A stretch of DNA of 64,000 bases from JAGVSR01 sp963778225 (GCA_963778225.1 CAVZTR010000001.1:62001-126000); one strand, 5' to 3'. Shown: positions 1 through 9,759, numbered from the stretch's first letter. A program made the numbers and translations. Notes: generated by a model not told the origin, from the letters alone.

Positions 1-393
1 AGCAATGCGGGAGATGGGGGTGTTCGTGACCAGGAATGAGCCGAAGGCCGCCCGGTAGTTCGAGTTAATCGCTTGCAGGAGGACCTGATCGGAGGAGCCG
101 TAAGCTGCTCCTGCAACATTGCCGTGTTCGATCAACACGGCGATGCACGGGACCGCCCCGGTATTCTCCTCGAAAGCCGCGGCGATCCGGATGAGGGCGT
201 CCATGCCCCGGTCGAGGTCCGTCAGGTTCACCCAACCCATGTCGCCGATCTCGTCCGCAATCGGGGTGCCGGAGACGGTGTGGAACTTGCCAATGGCTAG
301 AGGATCGCGCGTCCGGCCGTCGAGCACGACGACGGCTTTCTGGTGAGGGTTCTCACCGTATTTGAGAGGGCGGGAAGCGGGGGTGGAGACCAT
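1..393 (-). CDS. AICAR-formyltransferase-like protein (PurH C-terminal domain only), N-terminal part
   Basis: The reading frame runs from an ATG at 393 off the left edge (131 codons visible). Residues 10-18 read LKYGENPHQ, the hallmark that opens the AICAR transformylase domain of bifunctional PurH, and a later FGSFLVTNTPI stretch fits the same domain. The IMP-cyclohydrolase (MGS) half is missing: the protein starts just before the hallmark. In PurH the catalytic Lys-His pair sits in KHANPCG (E. coli) or KHVSPAG (human). Here the matching segment at residues 89-95 reads EHGNAAG, so the His is kept and the Lys is Glu. This suggests a paralogue with altered chemistry rather than the housekeeping purine enzyme. 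The upstream region is shared with the oppositely oriented kinase. The family call is fairly sure; the function is open. Confidence 0.72.
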   Translation of the reverse strand, partial: MVSTPASRPLKYGENPHQKAVVVLDGRTRDPLAIGKFHTVSGTPIADEIGDMGWVNLTDLDRGMDALIRIAAAFEENTGAVPCIAVLIEHGNVAGAAYGSSDQVLLQAINSNYRAAFGSFLVTNTPISRIA

Positions 394-815
394 GGGAACG
401 AACCTTCATAGAGTGCAGCGGCCAGGACGGGAATCGTCTTTAGCGGTCATCCTAATGCTAACTGCGACGCGGCGCGCGTCCGGAGTGACGCAACCTGCCC
501 GTCGCGACCTGACATCCGTTTGTCGCGCACGGGGTGCGGCTTGGGGTTGCGAAACTGTTTTCCATGACTGCAGAAGACAATTCCAAACGAATTGCGCTTA
601 CCCTCATTCGGTGCAATACTCTCAATCTGCTCTCGCATAGTTAATTCACGACTTCTGCACGGTCCTTGGTGCGTTAATGGTGTTTCAATCCGGCAGGCTG
701 ACTGAAACATATTCGCATCAGCAAGCAGCACCATCGAGCCGTATACAGATACTCGCGGCGCGATATCACCGATCCTAATAATCTCATAACGACTTTCATT
801 CTCTCTGCGGCGCTT
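394..815. other. Intergenic/leader region with no resolved gene
   Basis: About 420 bases between the AICAR-formyltransferase-like gene and the first clear kinase codons. It should hold the divergent promoters. The part after about 702 stays open in the kinase frame and encodes residues leading into the first membrane helix, but I see no in-frame ATG there. The true kinase start is therefore unresolved and may be hidden by another frameshift. No RNA gene was recognised. Confidence 0.4.
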
Positions 816-2164
816 GTGCTCCTCATCGGCATGTTGCTGTTTGGAACGTGGGTGACGCAACGAAGTGCAGATGCGGTGCTGCAGCATTCTGCGCACTCTG
901 CTGCGATGTTCATGGACAGCTCGATTGAGCCGCTCGTTCAGGAGCTCGCGACCCAGCCGCAACTGTCACGCGCATCAATCGAGGCTATCGACGACTCTGC
1001 TTACGCATGACGCCATCCGTCAAAAGTTCAGCGGCATAACGATATGGAGGCCGGATGGAGTGATCGCTTATGCCAAAAATCGCGAGTTAATTGGAACAAT
1101 CGACAGATTGTCATCCAGGCTTGACGGCTGCCGCTCGAAGGGAAAGTCGAGATCGAGCTCTTGGGTGTCAACGCGGGCGTCGTCACTGAATCGGTGCCGG
1201 ATGCCGAGGGCCGTTCCTATAAGATCTACTCGCCCATGCACCAGCTGGGGTCGACCAACATCATCGCGGTTGCCGGTTACGTCGAACCGCCCCAGCAGCT
1301 CGATACCATGCTCGCGCAGGGACGTCGCGATACGTGGATCGTTGTTGGTGTTTTCACTGTTCTTATCTTTGGACTTACTTTCAATCTCATTCACCATGCG
1401 AGTGAATTAATCAAACAACAGAATTATGATCTGCGGGAACGATATGCGGCCCAAGTTCGGCTTAATCTGCAGAATGAAATGCTGCGCAAGGAATTGCAGG
1501 ATGCGCATATGGAAGGGATTGCAATAAACGAGAAATTTCTCCGCCGCGTAGGCGCCGATTTGCATGATGGGCCAGCGCAATTCCTCGCTCTTGCGCTTTT
1601 GCGCCTCGATGACATCAACGCGCGGCGTCCAATTCGGCGGACCGCTCCCGAGACCGAGGGGGACGCGCGCACGCGAAGGCGCTCGATACCGTACGGTCTG
1701 CAACGCAGAATGCGCTGCGCGAAATTCGCAGTATCTCTACGGGTCTGGCTTTGCCGGAGATTACGGATCGCAGTCCCAGCCGACGTGATTGGACTTGCGA
1801 TCAACGCATTCGTTGCGGCGACGCAGACGAGAGTTGGGTGTGAAATCGGCCCGCTACCCGAGCGGCTTCCTCTGGCATGGACAGTGTGTCTGTTTCGCTT
1901 CGTACAGGAAGGGTTGAGCAACGGCTATCGACACGCGGCAGGGGAGGGACAGGAAGTGCGGGCCCGGTGCTGTCGAAGGGTGCCTTGAAGTCGAGGTCGC
2001 GGACCGCGGTCCTGGATTTGACGCGGTCGGCGCCTTCAGCATGACGTCACGTCTCGGGTCTAGTCGGTCTGCGTCACCGGATCGAGACGCTGGGTGGTTC
2101 ATTCAACATCTCGTCCGTCCAGGGGGAAGGAACGACGACTTGCTCTCTCAATTCCACTCGATGA
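816..2164 (+). pseudogene. Sensor histidine kinase (HisKA_3 / NarX-DegS type), frame-disrupted
   Basis: Membrane-bound sensor kinase expected to phosphorylate the regulator that follows 16 bases downstream. The frames in order give a first membrane helix (about 780-860), an extracytoplasmic segment, a second helix (about 1335-1395), a coiled linker, and the HisKA_3 phosphoacceptor motif LHDGPAQF (about 1560-1583). A degenerate HATPase region follows, with LFRFVQEGLSN near 1890-1925 and ADRGPGFD near 2000, ending at TGA 2162-2164. At least three frame changes separate these pieces (about 1000-1160, 1620-1800, 1980-2080). Motifs on both sides remain recognisable, so indel errors or a very recent pseudogene are both possible. 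The start is uncertain. The extracytoplasmic domain resembles no sensor I can name. Confidence 0.6.
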
Positions 2165-2180
2165 CCGTGCGCGACCAGCC

Positions 2181-2851
2181 ATGAGTGAAAAAATCAGTAT
2201 CGCGGTGGTCGACGACCATCCGCTCATGCGAGACGGCATCGTTGCGACGCTTCAGGCGAGCGCGGATTTCGCAGTGGTCGCGACGGGCGGGTCTGCGGAT
2301 GATGCGATCAGAATTTCGGAAGAGATCGAGCCAAGAATGATGTTGCTCGATCTCTCAATGCCGGGATGTGGACTGGAGGCTGCCAAGAAAATCTGTTCCG
2401 CCAAGCCGTCGATGAAGGTGATGATCCTTACGGTTTCGGAGCGGGAGGATGATGTGATTGCCGCCATGTCGACTGGGGTGTGCGGCTACATCTTCAAGGG
2501 CATTTCCGGTGTCGATCTCATCGCTACGCTGAAGGCGGTCAGCCATGGAGAGACGTACATCACGCCCAATCTTGCGGCACGGCTTCTTTCCAAGAACCGA
2601 GGCGACGGTGCCGTCGAAGGTCGCAGGCGAAGGAACCGGAAGTCCAGCTGACGGTGCGCGAGGAGCAGATCCTCGCTTGAGGTGAAGGCAGGTCTGACGA
2701 ACAAGGAAATCGCGCGCAAATTGGTGCTCAGCGAAAAGACGGTGAAACACTATATGACGAGTGTGCTTGCAGAAACTTAGCGTCGCGGAATCGCGTGGAA
2801 GCCGCCATGATCGGACATGCCGAAGCGATAGAGCTGTCGGCACCGAGGTAA
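2181..2851 (+). pseudogene. NarL/FixJ-type response regulator, frame-disrupted in the HTH half
   Basis: Partner of the upstream kinase. The receiver domain is intact in one frame from ATG 2181: DDHP at residues 11-14, phospho-acceptor Asp57 in LLDLSMPG, and a conserved Lys in YIFKG. The LuxR-type DNA-binding domain (LTVREEQIL, then GLTNKEIARKL, then SEKTVKHYM) is split over other frames. I see breaks near 2620, 2678, 2770 and 2788. The last three are explained by one extra base each, for example GCAG|AAACTT where GCAAAACTT would continue the helix. The corrected protein would be about 222 residues, normal for NarL/FixJ proteins. Nearest target candidate: the type I secretion locus just downstream on the other strand (inference only). 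Confidence 0.65.
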
Positions 2852-2887
2852 AGTGAGTTAAAGATTGCTTGCTTGCCCATGGTTCGC

Positions 2888-4203
2888 CTACTCGCGGAAG
2901 GCACGGTTCAGCTGATCGGTGAAGGGCTTGGCGAGATAGGACAGTGCTGTGCGATCGCCTGTCGACATGAAGACTTCGACCGGCATCCCGGGAACGAGGT
3001 TCAGGTCACCGAACTTGCGCAGTTCCTTCTCGTCCATCTCCACGCGGCTCATGTAATAAGTTTCGCCAGTCTTGGGATCGACCGTCACGTCAGCTGCAAC
3101 ATGGGTGATGTGCCCCGGGACTTCCGGCGTCGACTTGCTGGTTGAAGGCCGACAGACGCAACGTGGCCGGCCGCCCGATTACGACCTGATCTACGTCCTT
3201 GGGCGAGATCTTCGCCTGGATCGTCAGGTTGTCTTCCTCGGGCACGATGAGCATGATCTGTTCAGCAGCGGTGACGACTCCACCGATGGTATGCGCGGTG
3301 AGTTCATGCACAATGCCGCTTTGCGGTGCACGCAAGTCGATACGTTGAAACCTGTCGCGCGCAGCTACTTCCCGCTCCTGCAGCTCCGATAGGCGCGCCT
3401 CTATGCTGCGCAGTTCCCGCTGGGCCGTCGCGCGGATGTTCTCATCGATGCCGATGATCTCGACATTGATTTCGCTGATCTGTCCGTTGGCGCGGGCGAT
3501 CTGTGCAACGAGCCCGCCATATTCGCCGCCGAGCCGCCGCTCTTCGCGCTCCATCGCGTAGACGCGCGACACGGCGGTCAGCTTCTTCGCCTGCAACTCG
3601 CGGATCTGCTCTAGTTCGCGTTTGATCAGTTCGCGTTCGGCGCCCTTGGCCTCCTTCTGCGCGTTGAGGCCGGTGATTTCTTCGTTCAGCTGTCCGACGC
3701 GCAGCCGCAGCTGCTCCTTCTGGTTGTCGCGCGTGCGCCGGTTCTCTTCGAAAGAGCCGCGTTTCGCCGTCCATCGCCGCCTTGGAGGCCTCGCCACCGG
3801 CAATAAGGTCTGCCGGATAAATGATCTTGTCGAAGCCATCGCGCTCGGCCGCGAGCCGCGCGCTGCGTGACTTCAATTCCAGCAGCTGCGACCTCACGAT
3901 CTCGAGTTCGGCACCGATTTGTGTGGAATCCAGCTTCAGCAGAATCTGACCGGCCTGCACCCGGTCACCGTTGCGGACGTTGATTTCCGAGACGATGCCG
4001 CCAAAGTTGTGCTGCACCTTCTTGACGTTGCGTTCGACGACAAACGTCCCCGGCGCGATGATGGCACCCGATAACGTGGCGGTGTAGGCCCAGCCGCCGA
4101 CCCCGAAGATCAACCCCAGGCTGACAAGGCTTGCGAAGATCACATGGAATTTCAGTGAAAAACTGTCCTGCGCTTTCGGCGGTGTAGCGTTCGAACCAAT
4201 CAT
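2888..4203 (-). pseudogene. HlyD/PrsE-family membrane-fusion protein of a type I secretion system, frame-disrupted
   Basis: Periplasmic adaptor linking the ABC exporter to a TolC-like outer-membrane channel, which is not encoded here. From ATG 4203: short cytoplasmic tail, a membrane helix at about residues 23-48, a biotinyl-lipoyl-like segment (QHNFGGIVSEINVRNGD), a long coiled-coil hairpin rich in Glu/Arg/Leu, then the beta-barrel half ending in GLAR-like LNLVPGMPVEVFMSTGDR. The frame is broken twice: near 3750 (one extra base after GETRLF) and near 3135 (one extra base after AFNQQ). Total length is 2 mod 3, as expected for two +1 insertions. The corrected length of about 438 residues is typical. 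It is the last gene of the secretion locus, 46 bases after the RTX gene. Confidence 0.85.
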
Positions 4204-4881
4204 CTAGTTAACTCCTCGCCGTGCCGGTATTGCAGCCGAGCGTGCCACATCAGGTGGTGTAAAAGTACTTATCGTATCTAAAATCGTGAATTCCAAAGAT
4301 TTCGATTTCAAACTCAACGTCGGAGTCGCGATCGATGTTGCCTTCTAGCACCGTAGATTTGATATCCTCGTCGTATTTGAAGCGGACCTCGCCGGGCTTA
4401 GTGAATTCCTGACCCTGGGCAATCAGAACGAATTTCCGGATATCGGGATCGTCAAACACCGCTTCGAATTCGTCCTCGAATTCTTTGCTGATATCATCGA
4501 TGTCGATGCGGTCGCCCACGTCGAAGTCGAGGATCTTGTCGCGGCCGAGTCGTTCCTTTTCCGGATGAGGCGACCGTTTGGAAGACGAAGATGTCGTCGC
4601 CGCCGCCACCGGTGAACTCATTGACGGTCTCACTGGCGATGAAGAGGTCATCCCCGCTGCCGCCAATCGCATTTTCGACTGAAATCAAAAAGTCTGTCTC
4701 GACCGCTGCTGCAGTCTCCGCATCGGGCGCTATCTTCCATCACCGCGACCGGCTCGGCCGGCGGGTCGTAAACGAACTGGTCGTTCGGAACGTCGAGCAG
4801 TGAGATCGTGCCCGCCGAGAGGTTGATGATCAGTGCGGTATCGATGCCGGAGCCGTCGTAGGTGTCGGTGCCAGCCCCGCC

Positions 4882-5181
4882 GTCAAACATGTCGCCCTCG
4901 CCCGCGTCTACCGCGACGAAGACGTCATGGCCGTCTTCGCCGAGGAACACGTCCTGACCGTCCGACAGCGCGGAGACGAACCGGTCGTCGCCCTCGCCGC
5001 CGTTGACGGTATCGTTGCCGTCGTCGGTCGCGGCAACGTAGGTATCGTTGCCGCCTTCGCCGTTGAAGGTGTCGTCTTCATCTCTGCTGGCGGCGTAGTA
5101 GGTGTCGTTGCCCTCGCCGCCATTGACGGCTTCAGCGCCATCGGCTACCGCCGCGACGTAGGTGTCGTCGCCGCTACCACC
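4882..5181 (-). repeat. Five tandem 60-bp units coding for 20-residue RTX-variant repeats
   Basis: Five back-to-back units in phase with codons (5122-5181, 5062-5121, 5002-5061, 4942-5001, 4882-4941). The common plan is GGxGNDTYVAAxxDGxDxVN, and the last unit is the most diverged. Each begins like an RTX nonapeptide and is extended by 11 residues, giving a longer period than the classical 9. Confidence 0.85.
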
Positions 5182-5214
5182 CGAAATCTCGTCAACGCCG
5201 TCCCCTGTCTCGGC

Positions 5215-5600
5215 AAGGATGCGATCATTGCCGACACCGCCCTCGATTTTGTCTTCCCCGACCCCGCCTGTCAGCGTGTCGTCGCCGGCCCCGCCCCAGA
5301 GGTAGTCGTCGCCGGCACCGCCGTCGATTTTGTCATTGCCGTCTTCGCCGTAAAGGGTGTCATCACCGTCTTCGCCTTCGATGATGTCGTCGCCGTCGCC
5401 GGCATAGACGGTGTCGTTGCCTGTCCCCGCATAGATCACATCGTTGCCGGCGCCAGAGTAAATGACGTCGTCGCCGTCGCCACCGAACACGATGTCGTCG
5501 CCGGCACCCGTCCGGATCGTGTCGTCGCCGCCGCTGGCTTCGACGATGTGCGAGATGACCGTGTCGATCGGGTCAACCGTGAGTTCATCGTCGCCGTCCG
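5215..5600 (-). repeat. RTX nonapeptide array (GGxGxDxUx)
   Basis: About a dozen consecutive nine-residue units such as GGDGDDVIY and GAGNDVIYA, which form a calcium-loaded parallel beta-roll in characterised RTX proteins. This DNA is near-repetitive (27-bp period), so antisense open frames here are artefacts. Confidence 0.9.
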
Positions 5601-5952
5601 TACCATTTAGCGGAGCGTGGGCCAACGCGGTCACCGGCAGGTAGGCCTTCTGGCCCACTGAGCCCTCGGCGTCCTTGATGTCGAACCTCAGTTCGACCAG
5701 GGAGGTGTTGTTGAACGCGGGAATGTAGAGCCAGCCGCCCGTCGGCGTCGCAATTACGTGTCCGACGGACGCTTTGATGTTGGCCACCTGCAACGTGTCG
5801 CCGTCGGCATCGGAGGCGTGCTGAAGCAGGTCGCTGGTCTGGAACGAGCGTGCCTCGTTGATCATCATCGCCGAGAGCAGAACGAAGTTTGAGACGGTCG
5901 GTAGCCGGTTGCCGGGCCCGCCCGAAGAGCCGCCTGATCCGGCTGTTCCGCC

Positions 5953-6117
5953 CGATCCACCCGTTCCGCTGGAACTATTCGAGCCCGACCCCGACGACCC
6001 GCCGGATCCACTCGATCCACCCGAGCCCGCCGAGTCGCCAGATCCATTCGATCCACCCGTTCCGCCGGAACTATTCGAGCCCGAGGCCGACGACCCGCCA
6101 GACCCACTCGATCCACC
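5953..6117 (-). repeat. Direct repeats of about 69 bp in the Gly/Ser linker
   Basis: Two imperfect copies, about 5953-6021 and 6049-6117, start 96 bases (32 codons) apart and encode Ser/Gly-rich sequence with an SNSSxGTGGS core. They show recent internal duplication of the linker. Confidence 0.75.
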
Positions 6118-6738
6118 TGAACCCGTGGTGCCGCCGGAGCCCGTACCGGAGTCCGGATCGCGCGGCGTGCCCGATCCGGCACTCCCGCCGGACGAGCCGC
6201 CGCCGCCGCTGTTGCCGCGGATTTCGTCGGGCAAAATGATCGCCGATCCGGGCGCTGCGCCATAAAGGCGGACATTGTCGTTTACCGGTGGCGCCAGCGG
6301 CGGTCCGAGCTTGGCCGTGGCCAGTGCGCCGAGATCGTTGAAGTTGAGATCGATTGACGTGAAAGAATATTTGAGGCCGGATCCGTGCGTCACGCGCGGC
6401 GGAGCCGCATCGCTCTCGTCGTCTGCGGCGGAGCGGGAGGGCCGCTCGCTCTCGTCCGGCGCAACATTGAGATCGCCCTCGCCGGCCGCGTTTTGCTGGC
6501 GCGCCTCGTCCGGCAGAATCCCGCGCGGATGCGTCGAGTGCTCCCGCGGGTTATCTTCGCCGTACCAGATAGTCTTCATCAGCGCGAAGAAGTTGAAAAA
6601 GGCAAAACCGGCTACGGAGAAGAAAATCGGCCGCCGCTCCTTTTGGTCTTCAATGTCATGCTTGCGACGCGCGGTGCCGTCGTCGTTGAGCTGCAGGTAG
6701 TGGTCTGAAATGTGCGCCATGGTTGGCACCTTTTCCGG

Positions 6739-8487
6739 TTAAGCCACGCCCTTGGTTTTCTGTGCCGGGAATACCCCCGCCACCTTGGCAATGCTGTTCT
6801 TGCCGAGAATTTCATTCTTCGGTCCGAAGGCGGCGAGCTTGCCCGCTTGGATGACGCCGATCATGTCGCAGGCCGCCAGTGCGCTGGGGCGATGGGCGAC
6901 GACGATGACGATGCCTCCCCGGTCGCGCACACTCTGTACCGCGGCCGTCAGCGCGGTTTCGCCTTCAGCGTCGAGGTTGGAGTTCGGCTCATCTAGGATG
7001 ACCAGGAACGGGTTGTCGTACAGCGCGCGGGCCAAGGCTAGACGCTGACGCTGTCCGGCGGAAAGCGCCGTGCCGTTGGGGCCAAGTTCCGTTTCGTAGC
7101 CATTCGGCAGACGCACGATCATCTCGTGCACGCCGGCCGCCTGCGCAGCCGCAAGGATCTTCCGGCCGTCGGCGTTGGGCTCGAAGCGACAGATGTTCTC
7201 GCTGATAGTGCCGTCGAGCAGCGAGACTTCCTGCGGCAGGTAGCCGATGTGGCGGCCGAGATCGTCGGGCACCCATTGCGAATAGTCCGCCTCGTCGAGG
7301 CGAACGTGGCCGCGCAGCAACGGCCATACCCCGCTCAGCGCGCGCACCAAAGTTGACTTGCCACCCCCGCTCGGCCCGATAATGCCCGTGGCTTGGCCGG
7401 CTAAGAGTTCCAGGCTGATGTCGCTGAGCACGACCGCGCCTGTCGACGGCGCGGCGACGGTGATCCGCTCGACCTTCAGCGATTGCTTCGGCGGTGGCAG
7501 CGTGACTACAGGCTTATCGGTATCGAGCGAGGTGAGCGTTTCCGTCAGGCGGGCATAGCTGCGGCGCGCACTGACTACGTTCTTCCACTGACTGATGGCG
7601 AGATCGACTGGGGCGAGGGCGCGCGCCGAGGCGATCGACGCCGCGATGATGGCACCGGCCGACAGATCGCCGGTGATGGTGAGAAAAGCACCTAGGCCAA
7701 GTACCGCCGACTGCAGGATCATGCGCAGTACCTTGGAGACGCCCCCCAGCGTGCCAGCGACATCGTTGGTCTTGGTCTGCAGGGCGAGATGCTCCGCGTT
7801 GATCTTCTCGAAGCGGTCGATGGCGCGCGACGAGAAGCCCATGGCGCGAATGACATCGGCATTGCGCGAATGGCTATCGGAGATTGCAGCCCGCGCAATA
7901 CCAGCCTTCTGGGCGGCAGCGCTGTGCTTCTTAGTCAGAATTTCGGCCAGCAGCGTGAGGAAGGTCAGCGTCACCGCGCCAGCGATAGTGAGCAGGCCGA
8001 GCATCGGGTGGAGTACGTACACGAATATGATGTAAAGCGGCATCCACGGCAGATCGAAGAGCGCCATCGGGCCCTGGCCGCCGAGGAACTGGCGCAGCGT
8101 ATCAACGTCGCGGCCGCGCTCGTTGGCTTCCGCCGTCGAGAAGCCGAAGCGCGGCATGTCGATCACGACCTGATGCGCGAGGGGTGCGAGTTTCTGGTCG
8201 AAGCGCGCGCCGAGCCGGACGAGGATTTGCGAGCGGCTGACGTCGAGCATCCCTTGAATAAGGTAAAGCCCGATCGCCAGACCGGATAGCGCGAGCAGAG
8301 TGGGGATGCTCTGGCTTGTAAGCGCGCGGTCGTAAATCTGGAGCATGTAGAACGCGCCGGTCAGGGCCAGTACGTTAACCACGCCGGAAATGGCAAAAAC
8401 GAAAATGAGGATGTTTTTGACGCCCGATAATTCGTCGAGTGGCGTTCTTTTATTTGCAAAGACCTGACGCGTGGTTTTTTTACGCAT
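6739..8487 (-). CDS. Type I secretion ABC transporter (permease-ATPase, PrtD/HlyB class)
   Basis: Inner-membrane exporter that energises secretion of the two RTX proteins. 582 residues from ATG 8487, the usual length for PrtD-type half transporters without a C39 peptidase domain. The membrane domain spans roughly residues 25-310. The nucleotide-binding domain has Walker A GPSGGGKST near residue 370, the signature LSAGQRQRLALARAL near 476, Walker B LVILDEP near 493 and the H-loop VAHRPSAL. The gene lies between the giant peroxidase (88 bases upstream) and the RTX gene (start 18 bases downstream), then HlyD, so all four look co-transcribed. It is the only full-length intact frame in this locus, which speaks against wholesale decay. 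Confidence 0.93.
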   Translation of the reverse strand: MRKKTTRQVFANKRTPLDELSGVKNILIFVFAISGVVNVLALTGAFYMLQIYDRALTSQSIPTLLALSGLAIGLYLIQGMLDVSRSQILVRLGARFDQKLAPLAHQVVIDMPRFGFSTAEANERGRDVDTLRQFLGGQGPMALFDLPWMPLYIIFVYVLHPMLGLLTIAGAVTLTFLTLLAEILTKKHSAAAQKAGIARAAISDSHSRNADVIRAMGFSSRAIDRFEKINAEHLALQTKTNDVAGTLGGVSKVLRMILQSAVLGLGAFLTITGDLSAGAIIAASIASARALAPVDLAISQWKNVVSARRSYARLTETLTSLDTDKPVVTLPPPKQSLKVERITVAAPSTGAVVLSDISLELLAGQATGIIGPSGGGKSTLVRALSGVWPLLRGHVRLDEADYSQWVPDDLGRHIGYLPQEVSLLDGTISENICRFEPNADGRKILAAAQAAGVHEMIVRLPNGYETELGPNGTALSAGQRQRLALARALYDNPFLVILDEPNSNLDAEGETALTAAVQSVRDRGGIVIVVAHRPSALAACDMIGVIQAGKLAAFGPKNEILGKNSIAKVAGVFPAQKTKGVA

Positions 8488-9085
8488 AGTAATCCTCGAA
8501 ACTCTCTAAAAAGTCTCGCAATGATCATGCCGAGAGCAGCGGGGCGAACCAATCGCCCCACTGCATTTTAACTTTCACGCGAAGTCTTTTTGCTCCAGGT
8601 CCGTCCGACCGAGAATTCGGATGGCGAATTCGACGTCGGCGTTCGCATCCGTGCTGCCCTCGACGAGCGTGTCGTCGCCCTGGATCTTGAGACGGAGAAA
8701 CTCACCGTTCGCGTTGAACAACGCGCTATCGGTCGACAACACGCCCTCGCCAAGGTTCAGCGTGGGGAACAGCGAGCTGAGGACGATGAGGTCACCGTCT
8801 TGGAAATCGCTGATCGTGTCGCCATTGGCCGCGGCGACCGAGTTGAAGACGAACGTATCGCTGCCGCCCCCGCCCTCGAGAACGTTGACGTCCGTGCTGG
8901 CGACGATTACGTCGTCGCCAGACCCGGTAATCACGTTCTCGATACCCTTGATCGAGTCGGCATCTCCGCCCGCGACGTTAGCCGAACCGGTGCCATTGGC
9001 CGACAGGAAGACGGTGATGTTGCCCAAGATCGCCGACATGTCGAGGGTGTCGCTGTCGTCGGTCTCATCGCCCGCATCGACCACA

Positions 9086-9405
9086 TCGCTGCCGTCGTTG
9101 TCGTAGGCAACGATGGTGTCGTTGCCCAAGCCTGTCTTGATGACATCGCGGCCGGCTCCGCCGTAGACGATATCGTTGCCGTCGCCGCCGTCGATCCGGT
9201 CGTTGCCTGCACCACCGTCGAGTACGTCGTTACCGGCACCGCCCTTCAGCGTGTCGTCACCGGCGTTGCCGAGGAGGTTGTCATGGCCATCACCGCCATC
9301 GAGATGGTCATCGCCGTCGCCGCCGGTGATCGTGTCATCACCCGCGAAGCCGAAGAGGTTGTCGTCCTTGTCGCCGCCCGAGAGCAGATCGCCGAGTCCT
9401 GCACC
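9086..9405 (-). repeat. C-terminal RTX nonapeptide block of the giant peroxidase
   Basis: Roughly ten GGxGxDxxx units (for example GGDGDDHLDGGDGHDNL) just before the C-terminal export domain. Boundaries are approximate. Confidence 0.85.
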
Positions 9406-9489
9406 GAACGCGGTGTCGGACGCTGCGGTGCCGAGATAGACGACAAAGGCTGAGTTGGCGGTACCCGTGCCGGTTCCCGTGCCATTGCC

Positions 9490-9715
9490 GGAGCCGTTGG
9501 GCGGCGGCGCGGTGGTGTCGTCATCCTCATCATCTTCGGACTCGGTTTCGTCCTCGTCGTCACTGGACGTCCTCATCGTCTTCCGACTCGGCTTCGTCCT
9601 CGTCGCCTTCAGACTCGGAGTCATCCTCGTCGTCATCCGACGTGGTGTCGTCATCGTCATGTTCGGACTCGGATTCTTCATCGTCATTATTGAAGATGCT
9701 ATCGTCGTCATTGGC
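9490..9715 (-). other. Asp/Glu/Ser-rich linker of the giant peroxidase
   Basis: About 75 codons consisting almost entirely of Asp, Glu and Ser (runs such as SEHDDDDTTSDDDEDD), followed by a Gly/Thr stretch. It joins the second peroxidase domain to the last RTX block. A frame change lies inside it near 9565, so its exact length is uncertain. Confidence 0.7.
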
Positions 9716-9759
9716 CGGCGCATTCGATTGGTCGATATCGAAGACGTTTGCGGGCAGTC

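Larger units (their letters stand above)
4250..6720 (-). pseudogene. Membrane-anchored RTX (haemolysin-type calcium-binding) protein, frame-disrupted near the C-terminus
   Basis: From ATG 6720 (AAAAGG-type ribosome site; the GTG at 6729 is less likely) the protein has a charged N-tail and a single hydrophobic helix at about residues 30-48. An acidic stretch, a Gly/Ser linker of about 100 residues (5900-6215) and a cadherin-like beta module (about 5620-5900) follow. Then come GGxGxDxxx calcium-binding nonapeptides (5215-5600), five 20-residue repeats (4882-5181) and a serralysin-type M10_C tail with DKILDFDVGDRIDIDDI. Two +1 insertions, near 4730 and in an AAAA run near 4560, break the tail. 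Length is 2 mod 3, in agreement. The extreme C-terminus (DVEFEIEIFG, then aromatic residues) resembles that of the giant peroxidase and is probably the type I export signal. No catalytic domain was recognised; an adhesin or surface role is inference. Confidence 0.78.

Noticed and set aside
4882..5600. Short regularly spaced repeats that could suggest a CRISPR array
   Set aside because: The period is 27 or 60 bases without unique spacers, and the repeats are in phase with a coding frame, so they are RTX protein repeats.
5858..6265. Long open frames on the plus strand opposite the RTX Gly/Ser linker (proline-rich translation)
   Set aside because: They are antisense shadows of a repetitive Gly/Ser coding strand; the minus frame has a start, a ribosome site and recognisable domains.
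8590..9453. Long plus-strand Val/Asp-rich frame opposite the RTX block of the giant peroxidase
   Set aside because: RTX DNA leaves several frames open on both strands because of its codon pattern; only the minus frame gives calcium-binding nonapeptides.
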